From contig DAIDJQ010000043.1 of assembly GCA_027451305.1 (NCBI GenBank), forward strand, positions 1 through 49,815: a DNA stretch of 49,815 nucleotides, read 5' to 3'. The notes beneath the pieces are model-generated. The model was not told the DNA's origin. It worked only from the letters and a program-made list of their open reading frames with translations, and ran no database searches. Positions within the stretch are counted from its first letter, which is position 1. Every line of letters starts with the position of its first letter. Of this stretch, positions 18,320-32,338 are shown piece by piece. The stretch is from Cellulomonas sp. (GTDB taxonomy: Bacteria; Actinomycetota; Actinomycetes; Actinomycetales; Cellulomonadaceae). Made by a program: the position numbers and the translations under genes.

Positions 18320-19326
18320 CGTTCTGGGACCAGGTGGTGGCGATGGCCACCTCGCCGCTGATGCAGCGCGCCCTGCTGGCCGCGGTCCTGGTGGGTGCTG
18401 CCGCACCGGTGGTCGGCACCTTCCTGGTGCAGCGCCGGATGGCCCTGATGGGCGACGGGATCGGGCACGTCGCCCTCACCGGCGTGGCGCTCGGCTGGCT
18501 GGTCGGCAGCTGGGCCGGGCTGCTGCCGAACGGCGCACTGGCGGTGCCCGGTGCCGTGGTCGCGGCCGTCGTCGGATCCGTGGTGATCGAGCTCGTCCGG
18601 GAGCGCGGCCGCACCACCGGAGACCTCGCCCTCGCCCTCATGTTCTACGGCGGCATCGCCGGTGGCGTGCTGCTGATCAAGATCGCCGGCGGCACCAACG
18701 CCAACCTGATGGCATACCTCTTCGGCTCCATCTCCACCGTGTCGTCCACCGACCTCGTGTGGACCGTGGCCCTGACCGTCGTCGTGCTGGTGCTCGGCGT
18801 CGGCCTGCGCACCGCTCTGTACGCGGTCAGCCACGACGAGGACTTCGCCCGGGCCAGCGGCCTGCCGACCCGCGCCCTGGCCATGGTGATCGCCGTGCTG
18901 GCCGCCGTGACGGTGACGGTCGCCATGCGGGTGGTCGGCCTGCTGCTGGTCAGCGCGCTGATGATCGTGCCGGTCGCCGTGGCCCAGCTCTACGCCCGGT
19001 CCTTCGGCCGGACGATGGCCACCGCCAGCGCGGTGGGCGTCGGGGTCAGCGTCGTAGGCCTCGTGCTGACCTACTGGAACGACATCCCACCGGGCGCCAC
19101 CATCGTCGTGCTGACGATCTCGCTGTACGCGGCCTCGGCCGCCCTGCGGCCGCTGCTGCGCCGTCGACCGGCGCCCCATGACCCGCACCCCGACATGACC
19201 GACGACGTGCTGCTGGCCGACACCGACGAGGGGCTCACGCTGCCGGACCGTCCCGACGCCCGCCGGTCGGCGCGCGCACGCACCGACCGCGAGAGCACCG
19301 TCGCCGGCGGCACGGACCCGGCGTAG
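18316..19326 (+). CDS. znuB: Zinc ABC transporter permease ZnuB-type
   Basis: This 336-residue permease of the ABC-3 family has about eight to nine membrane segments. Family motifs include QRRMALMGDGIGHVALTGVA near the N terminus and VGLLLVSALMIVPVAVAQL in the core. The GTG start at 18316 overlaps znuC by 4 bp (GTGA). After the last helix (about residue 280) a hydrophilic, Asp/Arg-rich cytoplasmic tail of some 55 residues extends beyond the usual family end. It is convergent with uppS, 47 bases apart, with no obvious strong terminator. Confidence 0.93.
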   Translation: MTFWDQVVAMATSPLMQRALLAAVLVGAAAPVVGTFLVQRRMALMGDGIGHVALTGVALGWLVGSWAGLLPNGALAVPGAVVAAVVGSVVIELVRERGRTTGDLALALMFYGGIAGGVLLIKIAGGTNANLMAYLFGSISTVSSTDLVWTVALTVVVLVLGVGLRTALYAVSHDEDFARASGLPTRALAMVIAVLAAVTVTVAMRVVGLLLVSALMIVPVAVAQLYARSFGRTMATASAVGVGVSVVGLVLTYWNDIPPGATIVVLTISLYAASAALRPLLRRRPAPHDPHPDMTDDVLLADTDEGLTLPDRPDARRSARARTDRESTVAGGTDPA

Positions 19327-19373
19327 CGACCGGCGCCGCACCCGCGAGCCGTCCCGTCGCCCCGCCGCCGGCG

Positions 19374-20159
19374 TCAGCCCGTCGGTGCGTCCACCGCGCC
19401 GCCGTACCGGCGGTCCCGCCGGGCGTAGGTCTCCACGGCACGCCACAGGTGCCGCCGGTCGACGTCCGGCCACGCCTCCTCGAGGAAGACGAGCTCGGCG
19501 TAGGCGGCTTGCCACAGCATGAAGTTGGACGTGCGCTGCTCCCCCGACGAGCGGACGAAGAGGTCCACGTCGGGCAGGTCCGGCTCGTCGAGGTGTCGCT
19601 GGATCGTCTTCTCGGTGACCTTGCGCGGGTCCAGCCGCCCGGCAGCGACCTCCAGCGCGATGGCCCGCGCGGCGTCCGCGATCTCAGCACGGCCGCCGTA
19701 GTTGACGCACATCGTCAGCGTGCACACGGTGTTGTCCCTGGTCTGCTCCTCGGCGCGCTCCAGCTCGGCGATCACCGACCGCCAGAGCCGCGGTCGCCGT
19801 CCCGCCCAGCGGACACGTACACCCCAGGAGTCCATCAGGTCGCGCCGGCGGTGCAGCACGTCGCGGTTGAACCCCATGAGGAACCGCACCTCGTCAGGCG
19901 ACCGCGACCAGTTCTCCGTGGAGAACGCGTAGGCCGACACGTACTCGACGCCGACCTCGATCGCGCCGGCCACCACGTCGAGCAGGGAGGCCTCGCCGGC
20001 CGCGTGGCCCGCCGTCCGCGGCAGGCCACGGGCGTTGGCCCACCGGCCGTTGCCGTCCATCACCACGGCGACGTGGCGGGGCACCAGCTCCTTGGGGATG
20101 TCCGGCGGGCGCGCACCCGAGGGGTGCGGCGGCGGGGGAACCGGGCTGCGAGCTGCCAT
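19374..20159 (-). CDS. uppS: Isoprenyl transferase (undecaprenyl diphosphate synthase family)
   Basis: This 261-residue cis-prenyltransferase makes the polyprenyl diphosphate carrier for cell-wall synthesis at the membrane. The pyrophosphate-binding signature [13 protein letters not shown] holds catalytic Asp35. The later family blocks [23 protein letters not shown] and [15 protein letters not shown] are intact. The ATG at 20159 is one base after the recO stop, so recO and uppS are co-transcribed. The first 25 residues are Pro-rich and not part of the fold. Confidence 0.96.
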   Translation of the reverse strand: MAARSPVPPPPHPSGARPPDIPKELVPRHVAVVMDGNGRWANARGLPRTAGHAAGEASLLDVVAGAIEVGVEYVSAYAFSTENWSRSPDEVRFLMGFNRDVLHRRRDLMDSWGVRVRWAGRRPRLWRSVIAELERAEEQTRDNTVCTLTMCVNYGGRAEIADAARAIALEVAAGRLDPRKVTEKTIQRHLDEPDLPDVDLFVRSSGEQRTSNFMLWQAAYAELVFLEEAWPDVDRRHLWRAVETYARRDRRYGGAVDAPTG

Positions 20160-20160
20160 C

Positions 20161-20892
20161 TCAGACCCGCTCCACCATCGGCAGCGAGCGCAGCCTGCGC
20201 TCGAGGTGGAACTGGCTGTACGCGGCGACCAGCCCGTTGCCCTCGGCTCGGTGCCGCTCGGCGCTGCCGTCGGCGGTCGTCCAGTCCCCCACCAGCAGCG
20301 CAGCGAGCAGGGCGAACGTCTCCGGAGCGGGTGCAGCCGCACCCGCGGGACGGCAGGAGCCGCAGACCGCGCCGCCCATGGCGACCGCGAACGCGTGATG
20401 CGGACCGGGTTCGCCGCAGCGCGCGCAGTCGGCGAAGCTCGGCGCCCAGCCCGCGATGGACAGGGCCCGGAGCAGGTAGCCGTCGAGCACCAGCCCCGGG
20501 GCGTGCTCCCGAACCGCCAGCGCACGCACGGCCCCCACCAGCAGCCAGTACTGCTGCACGGCAGGCGCCAGCTCCGCCTCGACCAGCCGGTCCGCCGTCT
20601 CCAGCATGACGGTGCCGGCGGTGTACAGCGCGTAGTCCTCGCACACCGGGCGTCCGTAGGCACCCAGGGTCTCCACCTGGTTGACCACGTGCAGCGAACG
20701 ACCCGTGCTCAGCTGCACGTCCACGTGCATGAACGGCTCGAGGCGCGAGCCGAAACGGGACGTGGTGCGGCGCACGCCCTTGGCGACCGCGCGCACCTTG
20801 CCGTGCGTGCGGGTCAGGAGGGTGACGATGCGGTCGGCCTCCCCCAGCGGATGGGTGCGCAGCACGATCGCCTCGTCGCGGTAGAGGCTCAC
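20161..20892 (-). CDS. recO: DNA repair protein RecO
   Basis: This 243-residue recombination mediator of the RecFOR pathway loads RecA on SSB-coated DNA. The N-terminal OB-fold begins [20 protein letters not shown]. The C-terminal helical domain holds a zinc site with two CxxC pairs, CARC and CGSC. The GTG at 20892 has GGGGAG 9 bases upstream and gives the normal family start. A very long frame reaching 22827 is chance continuation. A strong hairpin (20913-20955) separates it from leuA, so a promoter of its own is likely. Confidence 0.95.
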   Translation of the reverse strand: MSLYRDEAIVLRTHPLGEADRIVTLLTRTHGKVRAVAKGVRRTTSRFGSRLEPFMHVDVQLSTGRSLHVVNQVETLGAYGRPVCEDYALYTAGTVMLETADRLVEAELAPAVQQYWLLVGAVRALAVREHAPGLVLDGYLLRALSIAGWAPSFADCARCGEPGPHHAFAVAMGGAVCGSCRPAGAAAPAPETFALLAALLVGDWTTADGSAERHRAEGNGLVAAYSQFHLERRLRSLPMVERV

Positions 20893-20912
20893 CTGGTCAT
20901 TCTCCCCCGCCG

Positions 20913-20955
20913 CACCGACGCGCCGGGGCCGCGAGGGGCACCCGGCGCGTCGGTG
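20913..20955 (-). terminator. leuA terminator hairpin
   Basis: A perfect 15-bp stem, CACCGACGCGCCGGG (20913-20927) with CCCGGCGCGTCGGTG (20941-20955), has a 13-base loop. Flanking CCGCC/GGCGG can extend it. It starts about 21 bases beyond the leuA stop. There is no T-run. Confidence 0.75.
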
Positions 20956-20975
20956 GCGGAGCGAGAGCGGGGCGG

Positions 20976-22844
<1,869 letters not shown>

Positions 22845-22863
<19 letters not shown>

Positions 22864-22892
22864 CGACGAAGAAGGAGAACACTCCGGAGCAC
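22845..22892 (-). CDS. leuA leader peptide (15 residues)
   Basis: The peptide reads [15 protein letters not shown] and begins at GTG 22892. Five of 15 codons are leucine, with a consecutive CTC CTT CTT run; CTT is uncommon in this GC-saturated genome. A TAGGGT -10 hexamer lies 7 bases upstream of the GTG, so the transcript would start on the peptide itself (leaderless). Leucine-rich leader peptides before leuA have been predicted in other actinobacteria. The position 70 bases before leuA and the hairpin at 22827-22863 support a ribosome-mediated leucine sensor. Confidence 0.75.
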
Positions 22893-22899
22893 GGTTGGC

Positions 22900-22905
22900 A
22901 CCCTA
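22900..22905 (-). promoter_or_regulatory. -10 box of the leuA leader transcript
   Basis: TAGGGT on the minus strand is followed by GCCAACC and the GTG of the leader peptide. No convincing -35 is seen; TGCCGA about 17 bases upstream is the only candidate. Confidence 0.5.
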
Positions 22906-23039
22906 CCCCCCGCCCGCGCCCGTCGGCACCCGCGTTCGAAGGGCGGTCCGCGCTCCGGCGGCCGAGCTGCACGACGAGATCCCGACCTCGAGGGCAGCCC
23001 GCACGCGAGCGCGTCCACGCCCTCTGCCCCCACGGCTCG

Positions 23040-23894
23040 CTAGGAGGAGTGCCGCCCCGAACGTGCGGCCTGGGTGCGGACCGAGGGCGCGGGAGCGACC
23101 GCGCCGACGGCGTCCCCGCGCTGACGCGGCAGCCCGTCCGTCCGCGCGGTCCCCGGGTCGGTCCCCGGGTCCGTCGGCTCGGTGCGGGAACCGCCGTCGA
23201 CCACCACCACGCTCACGTTGTCGCGTCCCCCGTTCGTCAGCGCCTCCGCGACGAGTGCGGCGGCGGCCTGGCGGGCGTCCCGCTCACGGCGCAGGATCTC
23301 GGCGATCCGGCCCGCCGGGACCTCACGGGTGAGGCCGTCGGTGCAGACGAGGAACCGGTCGGCCGGCCCGGCAGGCAGGATCCAGAGATCGGGCTCGGGC
23401 CGCTGACCGGTGCCGAGGGCTCGCGTCAGCACGTTGCGCTCGGGGTGCCGGGCGATCTCCTCCGGGGAGAGCCGGCCCTCGGCGAGCAGCTCCTGGACCA
23501 CGGAGTGGTCGGCCGTCACCTGGTGCAGCGCACCCTCGGACCAGCGGTACACACGGGAGTCGCCGACGTTGAACACCAGCCAGGACGGACGGCCGTCGTC
23601 CTCCACCGCGGCCACCCCCGCGACGGTGGTGCCGCCCTGCCGGTGCCCGGTCAGCTCGAGCTGCAGCCGCTCCCACGCGCTGTCCAGGCACGCGACGACG
23701 TCCGCGGTGCCGACGGAACCACGTCCGGCGAGCCGGGCGAACTCCTCCACGGCGATCCTGCTCGCGACGGCCCCGGCGTCGAGGCCACCCATCCCGTCCG
23801 CGACCAGGAACACCGGCGGGCAGGCGAGCAGCGCGTCCTCGTTGACCTCACGCACACGGCCGCGGTCGCTGGCCGAACCCCATGACGTGCGCAC
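23040..23894 (-). CDS. PP2C-family serine/threonine protein phosphatase
   Basis: This 284-residue soluble metal-dependent phosphatase has the family motifs RGRVREVNEDALL (Asp20), FLVADGMGGLDAG (Asp33), FNVGDSRVYRW, VCTDGLTREV and GGRDNVSVVVV in the right order. The last 45 residues are disordered and Pro/Thr/Arg-rich. The GTG at 23894 is preferred since the fold begins at once (TSWGSASDRGRV). A GTG 13 codons further upstream is possible. It probably reverses Ser/Thr kinase signalling. No kinase or FHA gene adjoins it, unlike the usual pstP neighbourhood, and its target is unknown. Confidence 0.9.
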   Translation of the reverse strand: MRTSWGSASDRGRVREVNEDALLACPPVFLVADGMGGLDAGAVASRIAVEEFARLAGRGSVGTADVVACLDSAWERLQLELTGHRQGGTTVAGVAAVEDDGRPSWLVFNVGDSRVYRWSEGALHQVTADHSVVQELLAEGRLSPEEIARHPERNVLTRALGTGQRPEPDLWILPAGPADRFLVCTDGLTREVPAGRIAEILRRERDARQAAAALVAEALTNGGRDNVSVVVVDGGSRTEPTDPGTDPGTARTDGLPRQRGDAVGAVAPAPSVRTQAARSGRHSS

Positions 23895-23998
23895 CCCGCA
23901 CCTCCGCCGACGTGACAGAACCCACGATGACATCGGCACGTGCCCACGCCGACCTGAGCGCCGAGGGTATCCGCGTTCCGACCGGATCCAGCGGGACC

Positions 23999-25603
23999 TC
24001 AGACGCCGAGCTGGTACACGCCCCAGTACGCGAGCACGACGAGCAGCACCAGCCCGCCGGACGCGACCGTCCACGTGGCGGCCGTCCGGACCGGACCGGG
24101 GCTCGGCGCCTGCTCCCGACCGGCCCGTGCGCGCCGCGTGGCGAGGACGCCGGCCACGACGACGAGCACCCCCGCGAGCCGCAAGCCCAGCCACCCGCCC
24201 TGCACCAGCACCGTGTTGTGCTGGTAGTCCAGGGCGAGGCGCGCGACGGAGAGCAGGTACCAGACCAGGGCGGCGACGGTGAGGATCGCGCCGCCGCCGA
24301 ACGCCACGAGATACCTCGCGTAGCCCGGCGGCCACCGCGCAGCGGCCGGCCGGCTCCCCGGGCGCCGATGCACCCGCCACGACTCGAGCAGCCGATGGCC
24401 GATCACCAGCAGGCAGCCGAGCACCACCAGACCGGTGGCGCCGAGCACCACCAGGAGCACCACGTTGCCGTCGCGCAGCTGCTGGGGCTGGGGCACAGGC
24501 CCCGCGAGGAACAGCTGCACGGGCTGGTCGCCGGCGACCTGCGGAGCGGCGGTGGCCGTGCCGGGCAGGCCGAGCACCCACCCGGTGATGTCCCGGAGGA
24601 AGACGGGTGAGACGGCGCCGGAGACGCGCAGCCCGTGGTCGGCGCCGGCGTAGTAGCGGACGGTGACTGCGTGGTTCCCGGCCTTCGCCGTGTCGGACAG
24701 GATCTGCTGCGCCCCCTGAACGATCGGCATCGAGGCGTCGCCCGTGCCGTAGACCACGAGGACCGGCTGGGTCATGCGCTCCTGGTACGGCTCCACGTCG
24801 AAGTCGACGTACTCGAAGCCGCCCGGCAGCGTCATCCCGACGGCCCGTGGGATCGCGCGGAACACTCCGTGCGGAACGCCGGTGTTGCGCAGGTACTGGT
24901 CACTCGCGAACGCGGCCTGCTGGCGTGGCGGCACGACGGGCGACGACACGAGCATGACGAACGCGAGCTTCGGGTCCTTCGCCGCCATCACGGGGGCGAT
25001 CCAGCCCCCCTCGCTCTCTGCGTACACGCCGACCCGCGCGGGGTCGACACCCGGGTAGGACCGCAGCAGCACCACCGACCGCTCGTAGTCCGCCGCCATC
25101 GCGACGTAGTCCCGGTGGGTGATGCTGTACGTGTCCAGCCGCTTGTTCGGCACCATCGTGACGACGCCCGCGCTGGCCAGCGCGGCCACCTGGGACCTGA
25201 AGGCGACGGAGAACTTGCCGGTACCGGCGCCGTGGATGAACACGACGCCGGGCCTGGGCCCGGGCGCACCCACCGGCTCCGTGATCTGCGCCTGCACGCT
25301 GGTGCCGTCCAGCTGGACCGTCACCACCTCGCTGCGTGTCGGGTACACGGGCAGCGCCGGCGCGCCTGTGATGGCGGTCGAGGGGCTCTGCACCAGCAAC
25401 GTCTGGGTGAGCGGGGTCGGGTCCCACTGCGGTCCGAGGACCGCTCCCACCACGGCGAGCACCAGCACGCCGAGGACGGAGGAGGCCAGCACGCGGTAGA
25501 CGTTCCCCGCACGGGACGCGGCATGCGGCGGCCGCCGCGTGCCGTCGCCACCACCGCTCCGACCGCGGCTGCGCGGGAAGACCGTCACCGGGTGCGGGCT
25601 CAC
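23999..25603 (-). CDS. Membrane-anchored alpha/beta hydrolase
   Basis: This 534-residue protein has an N-terminal membrane anchor at about residues 36-58, then an extracytoplasmic alpha/beta-hydrolase domain. That domain carries an oxyanion HGAGTGKF turn, nucleophile elbow YAESEGGWIAP (Ser between Glu residues), an Asp in VYGTGDASMP and a His in YAGADHGL. Four hydrophobic helices follow at the C terminus. The combination resembles BAAT/dienelactone-like hydrolases; the substrate is unknown. The GTG start lies 2 bases after the era stop, so it probably joins the era operon. It is not part of the usual era-recO neighbourhood. Confidence 0.8.
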   Translation of the reverse strand: MSPHPVTVFPRSRGRSGGGDGTRRPPHAASRAGNVYRVLASSVLGVLVLAVVGAVLGPQWDPTPLTQTLLVQSPSTAITGAPALPVYPTRSEVVTVQLDGTSVQAQITEPVGAPGPRPGVVFIHGAGTGKFSVAFRSQVAALASAGVVTMVPNKRLDTYSITHRDYVAMAADYERSVVLLRSYPGVDPARVGVYAESEGGWIAPVMAAKDPKLAFVMLVSSPVVPPRQQAAFASDQYLRNTGVPHGVFRAIPRAVGMTLPGGFEYVDFDVEPYQERMTQPVLVVYGTGDASMPIVQGAQQILSDTAKAGNHAVTVRYYAGADHGLRVSGAVSPVFLRDITGWVLGLPGTATAAPQVAGDQPVQLFLAGPVPQPQQLRDGNVVLLVVLGATGLVVLGCLLVIGHRLLESWRVHRRPGSRPAAARWPPGYARYLVAFGGGAILTVAALVWYLLSVARLALDYQHNTVLVQGGWLGLRLAGVLVVVAGVLATRRARAGREQAPSPGPVRTAATWTVASGGLVLLVVLAYWGVYQLGV

Positions 25604-25605
25604 AC

Positions 25606-26520
25606 TCAGAACCCGAGCCGGCCGAGCTGCTTGGGATCGCGCTGCCAGTCCTTCGCCACCCGCACGTGCAGGTCCAGGAACACCCGGGCGCCCAGCAGCG
25701 CCTCGATCTCCCGGCGCGCCTGGGTGCCGACGTCCCGCAGCCGGGCGCCGCCCTTGCCGATCACGATCGCCTTCTGCGAGTCGCGCTCGACGAACAGGTC
25801 CACCCGTACGTCGAGCAGCGGCACGTCGTCCCTGCCGGCGGTCCCACGCGGCACGATCTCGTTCACCACGACGGCCAGGGAGTGCGGCAGCTCGTCGTGC
25901 ACGCCCTCGAGCGCCGCCTCGCGGACCAGCTCCGCCACCATGACGGCCTCGGGCTCGTCCGTGAGCTCACCGTCCGGGTACAGCGCCGGACCTTCCGGCA
26001 GGTGCCCGACGAGCACGTCGGCCAGCACGTCCATCTGGTACCCGGAACGCGCCGAGACGGGCACCACGTCCTCCCACTCACCCAGCCGGCTGATCGCCAT
26101 CAGGTGCTCCGCGAGCCGGCCCTTGCCCACGAGGTCGGCCTTGGTGGCGATCGCCACCACCGGGGTCCGGCGGCGACCCTGCCCGAGAGAGGCGAGCTCC
26201 GCGGCGATGTACCTGTCCCCGGGCCCGACCGCCTGGTCCGCCGGCATGCAGAAGCCGATCACGTCGACCTCCCCGAGCGTGTCCTTGACCAGGTCGTTCA
26301 GGCGCTCGCCGAGCAGTGTGCGCGGCCGGTGCAGCCCGGGCGTGTCCACGAGGACGAGCTGGGCGTCGGGGCGGGTGACGATGCCGCGCACGGTGTGGCG
26401 GGTGGTCTGCGGACGCCCTGAGGTGATGGCGACCTTCTGCCCGACGAGCGCGTTCGTCAGGGTGGACTTGCCCGCGTTGGGTCGGCCGATCAGGCAGGCG
26501 AAGCCGGACCGGTGGCTCAT
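25606..26520 (-). CDS. era: GTPase Era
   Basis: This 304-residue GTPase binds the 3' end of 16S rRNA during 30S assembly. G1 is GRPNAGKST (12-20), the switch region contains [13 protein letters not shown]3 is DTPGL, and G4 is TKADL. The C-terminal KH domain contains [20 protein letters not shown]. The ATG at 26520 overlaps the stop of the CNNM gene by 4 bp. It belongs to the phoH-ybeY-CNNM-era operon. Confidence 0.97.
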   Translation of the reverse strand: MSHRSGFACLIGRPNAGKSTLTNALVGQKVAITSGRPQTTRHTVRGIVTRPDAQLVLVDTPGLHRPRTLLGERLNDLVKDTLGEVDVIGFCMPADQAVGPGDRYIAAELASLGQGRRRTPVVAIATKADLVGKGRLAEHLMAISRLGEWEDVVPVSARSGYQMDVLADVLVGHLPEGPALYPDGELTDEPEAVMVAELVREAALEGVHDELPHSLAVVVNEIVPRGTAGRDDVPLLDVRVDLFVERDSQKAIVIGKGGARLRDVGTQARREIEALLGARVFLDLHVRVAKDWQRDPKQLGRLGF

Positions 26521-27818
26521 CGGTCCGCCTCCGCGCCGGTGCGGCCGTCGGTGCCCTCGCCCGCCGCCGCCTCGACGGCGCGGCTCACCAGCATCGTGGC
26601 CAGCCGACGCCGCCGACCCTCGGCACGGTCCGCCACCAGGTGCAACCCGTGGATGTCGCCTGCAGAGCCGGGCAGCGGCACCTCGCCCAACGCCTTGGCC
26701 AGCAGGCCGCCCGCGGTGTCCACGTCCTCGTCCTCCACCTCGAGCCCGAACAGCTCGCCCAGCTCGTCGCGGCCCATCCGCGCCGGCACCCGGAACACAC
26801 CGTCACCGAGGTCCTGGACCGCCGGCGCGGTGCGGTCGTGCTCGTCGGTCAGCTCACCGACGATCTCCTCCAGCGCGTCCTCGATCGTGACCAGCCCGGC
26901 GATCCCGCCGTACTCGTCGACCACCATCGCCATGTGGCTCGCACCGTCCCGCAGCTCGCGCAGCAGGTCGTCCACCGGCTTCGACTCCGGCACGAACACC
27001 GCGGGCCGCGCCAGCGGACCCACCGGCAGGTCCAGGTCGGCGGCGTCCCTCGGACGGTCCGGCGCCACCCGGCTCACCACGTCCTTCAGGTACAGCACCC
27101 CGCGCACGTCGTCCACCGACTCCCCGACCACCGGCACCCGCGAGTACCCGGACCGCATGAGCAGCGCGAGCGCCTTGCGCACCGGCGTGTCCTCGGCCGT
27201 CACCACCATGTCGGTGCGCGGGACCATCACCTCGCGGGTGAGCGTGTCACCCAGCTGCAGCACCGAGCGGAACATCTCCCGCTCCTCGTCCTCGATCACC
27301 TCGGACTCCGCCACCCGCTGCACCATGTCCCGCAGCTCGTCCTCGTCCTGCTCGGGCGTGCTGCGCCCCGCCGAGGCGGCCCGCCCCACGCCGCCGAAGG
27401 CCGTCGTGACCGCCCACAGCAGCCCGGACAGCGCCGTGAGCGTCGACACCGGCCGCCGGCGGCCGATGGTGCGCGGACTGACCCGTACCAGCACCAGCGC
27501 CATGGCCGCGCAGACGGCGAAGGCCGTCAGCAGCACGGCCCACCAGGGCCGCACCAGCTCGGCTGCACCCAGGGTCACGCTCACTGTCGCCGTCATCTCG
27601 CCGAGCAGCCGGACGAAGGCCGCCGCCGAGGCGGCCCTGGACGGGTGCGCCACCAGCCGCTGCACGGTCGGGGCAGCCGGGTGGTGCACCGCGAGCAGCT
27701 CCGTCACCTGCGCCCGTGTCACGCGCATCACCGCGACCTCACCGGCGGACAGCAGCGCCGCCAGCGTGATGCCGAGCACCACCAGGGCACCCAGCAGCAC
27801 CAGGGGTGCTCCGGTCAT
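26517..27818 (-). CDS. CNNM/CorC-type transporter (hemolysin-family protein with CBS domains)
   Basis: This 433-residue membrane protein has three to four N-terminal hydrophobic segments forming the DUF21/CNNM domain. Two CBS domains follow at about residues 185-315 ([34 protein letters not shown]). A C-terminal CorC/HlyC domain (residues about 330-415) comes last. Relatives export or sense Mg2+/Co2+; older annotations call them hemolysins. The ATG at 27818 overlaps the ybeY stop by 4 bp, so upstream frame extensions are rejected. The gene order ybeY-CNNM-era is conserved in actinomycetes. Confidence 0.93.
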   Translation of the reverse strand: MTGAPLVLLGALVVLGITLAALLSAGEVAVMRVTRAQVTELLAVHHPAAPTVQRLVAHPSRAASAAAFVRLLGEMTATVSVTLGAAELVRPWWAVLLTAFAVCAAMALVLVRVSPRTIGRRRPVSTLTALSGLLWAVTTAFGGVGRAASAGRSTPEQDEDELRDMVQRVAESEVIEDEEREMFRSVLQLGDTLTREVMVPRTDMVVTAEDTPVRKALALLMRSGYSRVPVVGESVDDVRGVLYLKDVVSRVAPDRPRDAADLDLPVGPLARPAVFVPESKPVDDLLRELRDGASHMAMVVDEYGGIAGLVTIEDALEEIVGELTDEHDRTAPAVQDLGDGVFRVPARMGRDELGELFGLEVEDEDVDTAGGLLAKALGEVPLPGSAGDIHGLHLVADRAEGRRRRLATMLVSRAVEAAAGEGTDGRTGAEADR

Positions 27819-28267
27819 CGGTCTGCCAGGAACGTGAGCAGCAGACGCCGCTGGAGGGCGAACATCTCCTTCTCCTCCTCCGGCTCCGCGTGGTCGTAGC
27901 CCAGCAGGTGCAGGATCCCGTGGGTCTCGAGGAGCAACAGCTCCTCGATCGTCGAGTGGCCCGCGGCCCGGGCCTGCTCGGCTGCGACCTGCGGGCACAG
28001 CACGACGTCGCCGAGCAGACCGGCCGGCGTCGGCTCACCGTCCGTCCCGGGGCGCAGCTCGTCCATCGGGAACGACAGGACGTCGGTCGGGCCCGGCTCG
28101 TCCATCCAGCGCACGTGCAGGTCGGACATCACGTCGGTGTCGACCAGCAGCACGGACAGGTCCGTCTGCGGGTGCACGTGCATCTCGTCGAGCACGTACC
28201 GGGCCAGCGCCGCGAACTCGGCCTCGTCGACCTCGACGCCCGACTCGTTGTTGACCTCGATGCTCAT
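27815..28267 (-). CDS. ybeY: Endoribonuclease YbeY
   Basis: This 150-residue zinc-dependent RNase is involved in 16S rRNA 3' maturation and ribosome quality control. The family zinc motif [11 protein letters not shown] places ligands at His116, His120 and His126. The [10 protein letters not shown] block is present. The ATG at 28267 overlaps the phoH stop by 4 bp and the stop overlaps the next gene, showing strict translational coupling. Confidence 0.97.
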   Translation of the reverse strand: MSIEVNNESGVEVDEAEFAALARYVLDEMHVHPQTDLSVLLVDTDVMSDLHVRWMDEPGPTDVLSFPMDELRPGTDGEPTPAGLLGDVVLCPQVAAEQARAAGHSTIEELLLLETHGILHLLGYDHAEPEEEKEMFALQRRLLLTFLADR

Positions 28268-29337
28268 GCGGAGTCCCAACGGGCGTAGGCGTCGATGATG
28301 TCCCCCACCAGGCGGTGACGGACCACGTCCGAGGACGTGAGGCGGCAGAATGCGACGTCCGGCACCCCCTGCAGCACCTGCTCGGCCTGACGCAGACCGG
28401 AGGTGGCGGCGGACGGCAGGTCCACCTGGGTGACGTCACCGGTCACCACGACCCTGGAGCCGAAGCCCAGCCGGGTGAGGAACATCTTCATCTGCTCCGA
28501 GGAGGTGTTCTGCGCCTCGTCGAGGATGACGAAGGCGTCGTTGAGCGTCCGGCCGCGCATGTACGCCAGGGGCGCCACCTCGATGGTCCCCGCGTCGAGC
28601 AGCCGGGGGATCGAGTCCGGGTCCACCATGTCGTGCAGCGCGTCGTACAACGGCCGCAGGTACGGGTCGATCTTCTCCGCCAGGGTGCCGGGGAGGAACC
28701 CGAGCCGCTCCCCTGCCTCGACGGCCGGCCTGGTCAGCACGATCCTCGTGACGGCGCGAGCCTGCAGCGCCTGCACCGCCTTGGCCATCGCGAGGTACGT
28801 CTTCCCGGTGCCGGCGGGGCCGATGCCGAACGTCAGCGTGTGCCGGTCGATGGCGTCGACGTACTCCTTCTGCCCGGCGGTCTTGGGCCTGATCGCCCGG
28901 CCGCGGCTCGAGAGGATGTTGAAGGTGAGCACGTCAGCGGGTCGCGCCGACGACGCGGCCGTGAGCATCGCCACCGAACGGGTCACCACCTCGGGCGTCA
29001 GCGGCGTCCCGGCGGCCACCGTCTCGACGAGCTCCTCCACCAGGCGGGCGACGAGCGCGACGTCACCGACCGGGCCCGCCAGGGTCACCTCGTTGCCCCG
29101 CACGTGCACGTCGACGGTGCTGAAGCCCGTCTCGATCTCGCGCAGCACCTCGTCGCGCAGGCCCAGCAGCTCCACCATCGGGACCTGGGAAGGGACGGTG
29201 ATCCGGTGCTCCACCCGAGCCGGTGCGGTGGCCGCCCGGCCGCGCTGGAGAGGTGTCGAGGTCACCGGGGTGCCTGCGCCGACGGGCGCCGTGCCGGGTG
29301 TGCCCGGCACGGGCTGGGCGGGAGTGGGTTGAGCCAT
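28264..29337 (-). CDS. phoH: PhoH-family ATPase
   Basis: This 357-residue cytoplasmic ATPase has Walker A GPAGTGKT (173-180) and Walker B VILDEAQN. It is thought to act in RNA metabolism together with YbeY. The N-terminal 50 residues are Pro/Thr/Ala-rich. Residues 50-130 form a KH-like region typical of this group. The ATG at 29337 is chosen because upstream in-frame sequence is low-complexity and outside the family. It is the first gene of the phoH-ybeY-CNNM-era operon, divergent from ppdK. Confidence 0.95.
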   Translation of the reverse strand: MAQPTPAQPVPGTPGTAPVGAGTPVTSTPLQRGRAATAPARVEHRITVPSQVPMVELLGLRDEVLREIETGFSTVDVHVRGNEVTLAGPVGDVALVARLVEELVETVAAGTPLTPEVVTRSVAMLTAASSARPADVLTFNILSSRGRAIRPKTAGQKEYVDAIDRHTLTFGIGPAGTGKTYLAMAKAVQALQARAVTRIVLTRPAVEAGERLGFLPGTLAEKIDPYLRPLYDALHDMVDPDSIPRLLDAGTIEVAPLAYMRGRTLNDAFVILDEAQNTSSEQMKMFLTRLGFGSRVVVTGDVTQVDLPSAATSGLRQAEQVLQGVPDVAFCRLTSSDVVRHRLVGDIIDAYARWDSA

Positions 29338-29524
29338 GTGCTCGGCGTGCGCCGTGCGCTCCTTCGATCGGTCCGGCAGGCAAGGAGATCCTACCCGGCG
29401 GCGCGGTCGCGGCCCCGGTCCTGACGGTGGGTCGTTGGTCCTGTCGCTCCTGAGGTGGGAGGACGACACTGACGGGCGAGGACGCCAGGCGATGGAGCCT
29501 GGCGGCGCACGCGGAGGTGCCACC

Positions 29525-32233
<2,709 letters not shown>

Positions 32234-32236
32234 GTC

Positions 32237-32300
32237 CCCGCGGGGGGTCGGGCCAGGGCTGGGCTCGGCCCCCCGCGGGCTCGTCGGACGACGAGCCCGC
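32237..32300. terminator. Overlapping bidirectional terminator hairpins between ppdK and rsmE
   Basis: Hairpin one pairs CCCGCGGGGGG (32237-32247) with CCCCCCGCGGG (32269-32279) over 11 bp. Hairpin two pairs GCGGGCTCGTCG (32275-32286) with CGACGAGCCCGC (32289-32300) over 12 bp. They share bases 32275-32279, so they exclude one another. They end two convergent genes. Confidence 0.7.
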
Positions 32301-32338
32301 TCAGCACCGCCGCAGCCGGACCGCTCGTCCGGCGCGGA

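Noticed and set aside
23895..24581. Possible N-terminal extension of the PP2C protein
   Set aside because: The sequence is the antisense-frame shadow of the hydrolase gene; the phosphatase fold starts at 23894.
29336..29524. Upstream extension of PPDK to an ATG at 29336
   Set aside because: GTG 29525 has an ideal GGAGGTG and begins the conserved protein. The extension overlaps phoH's start region and is low-complexity.
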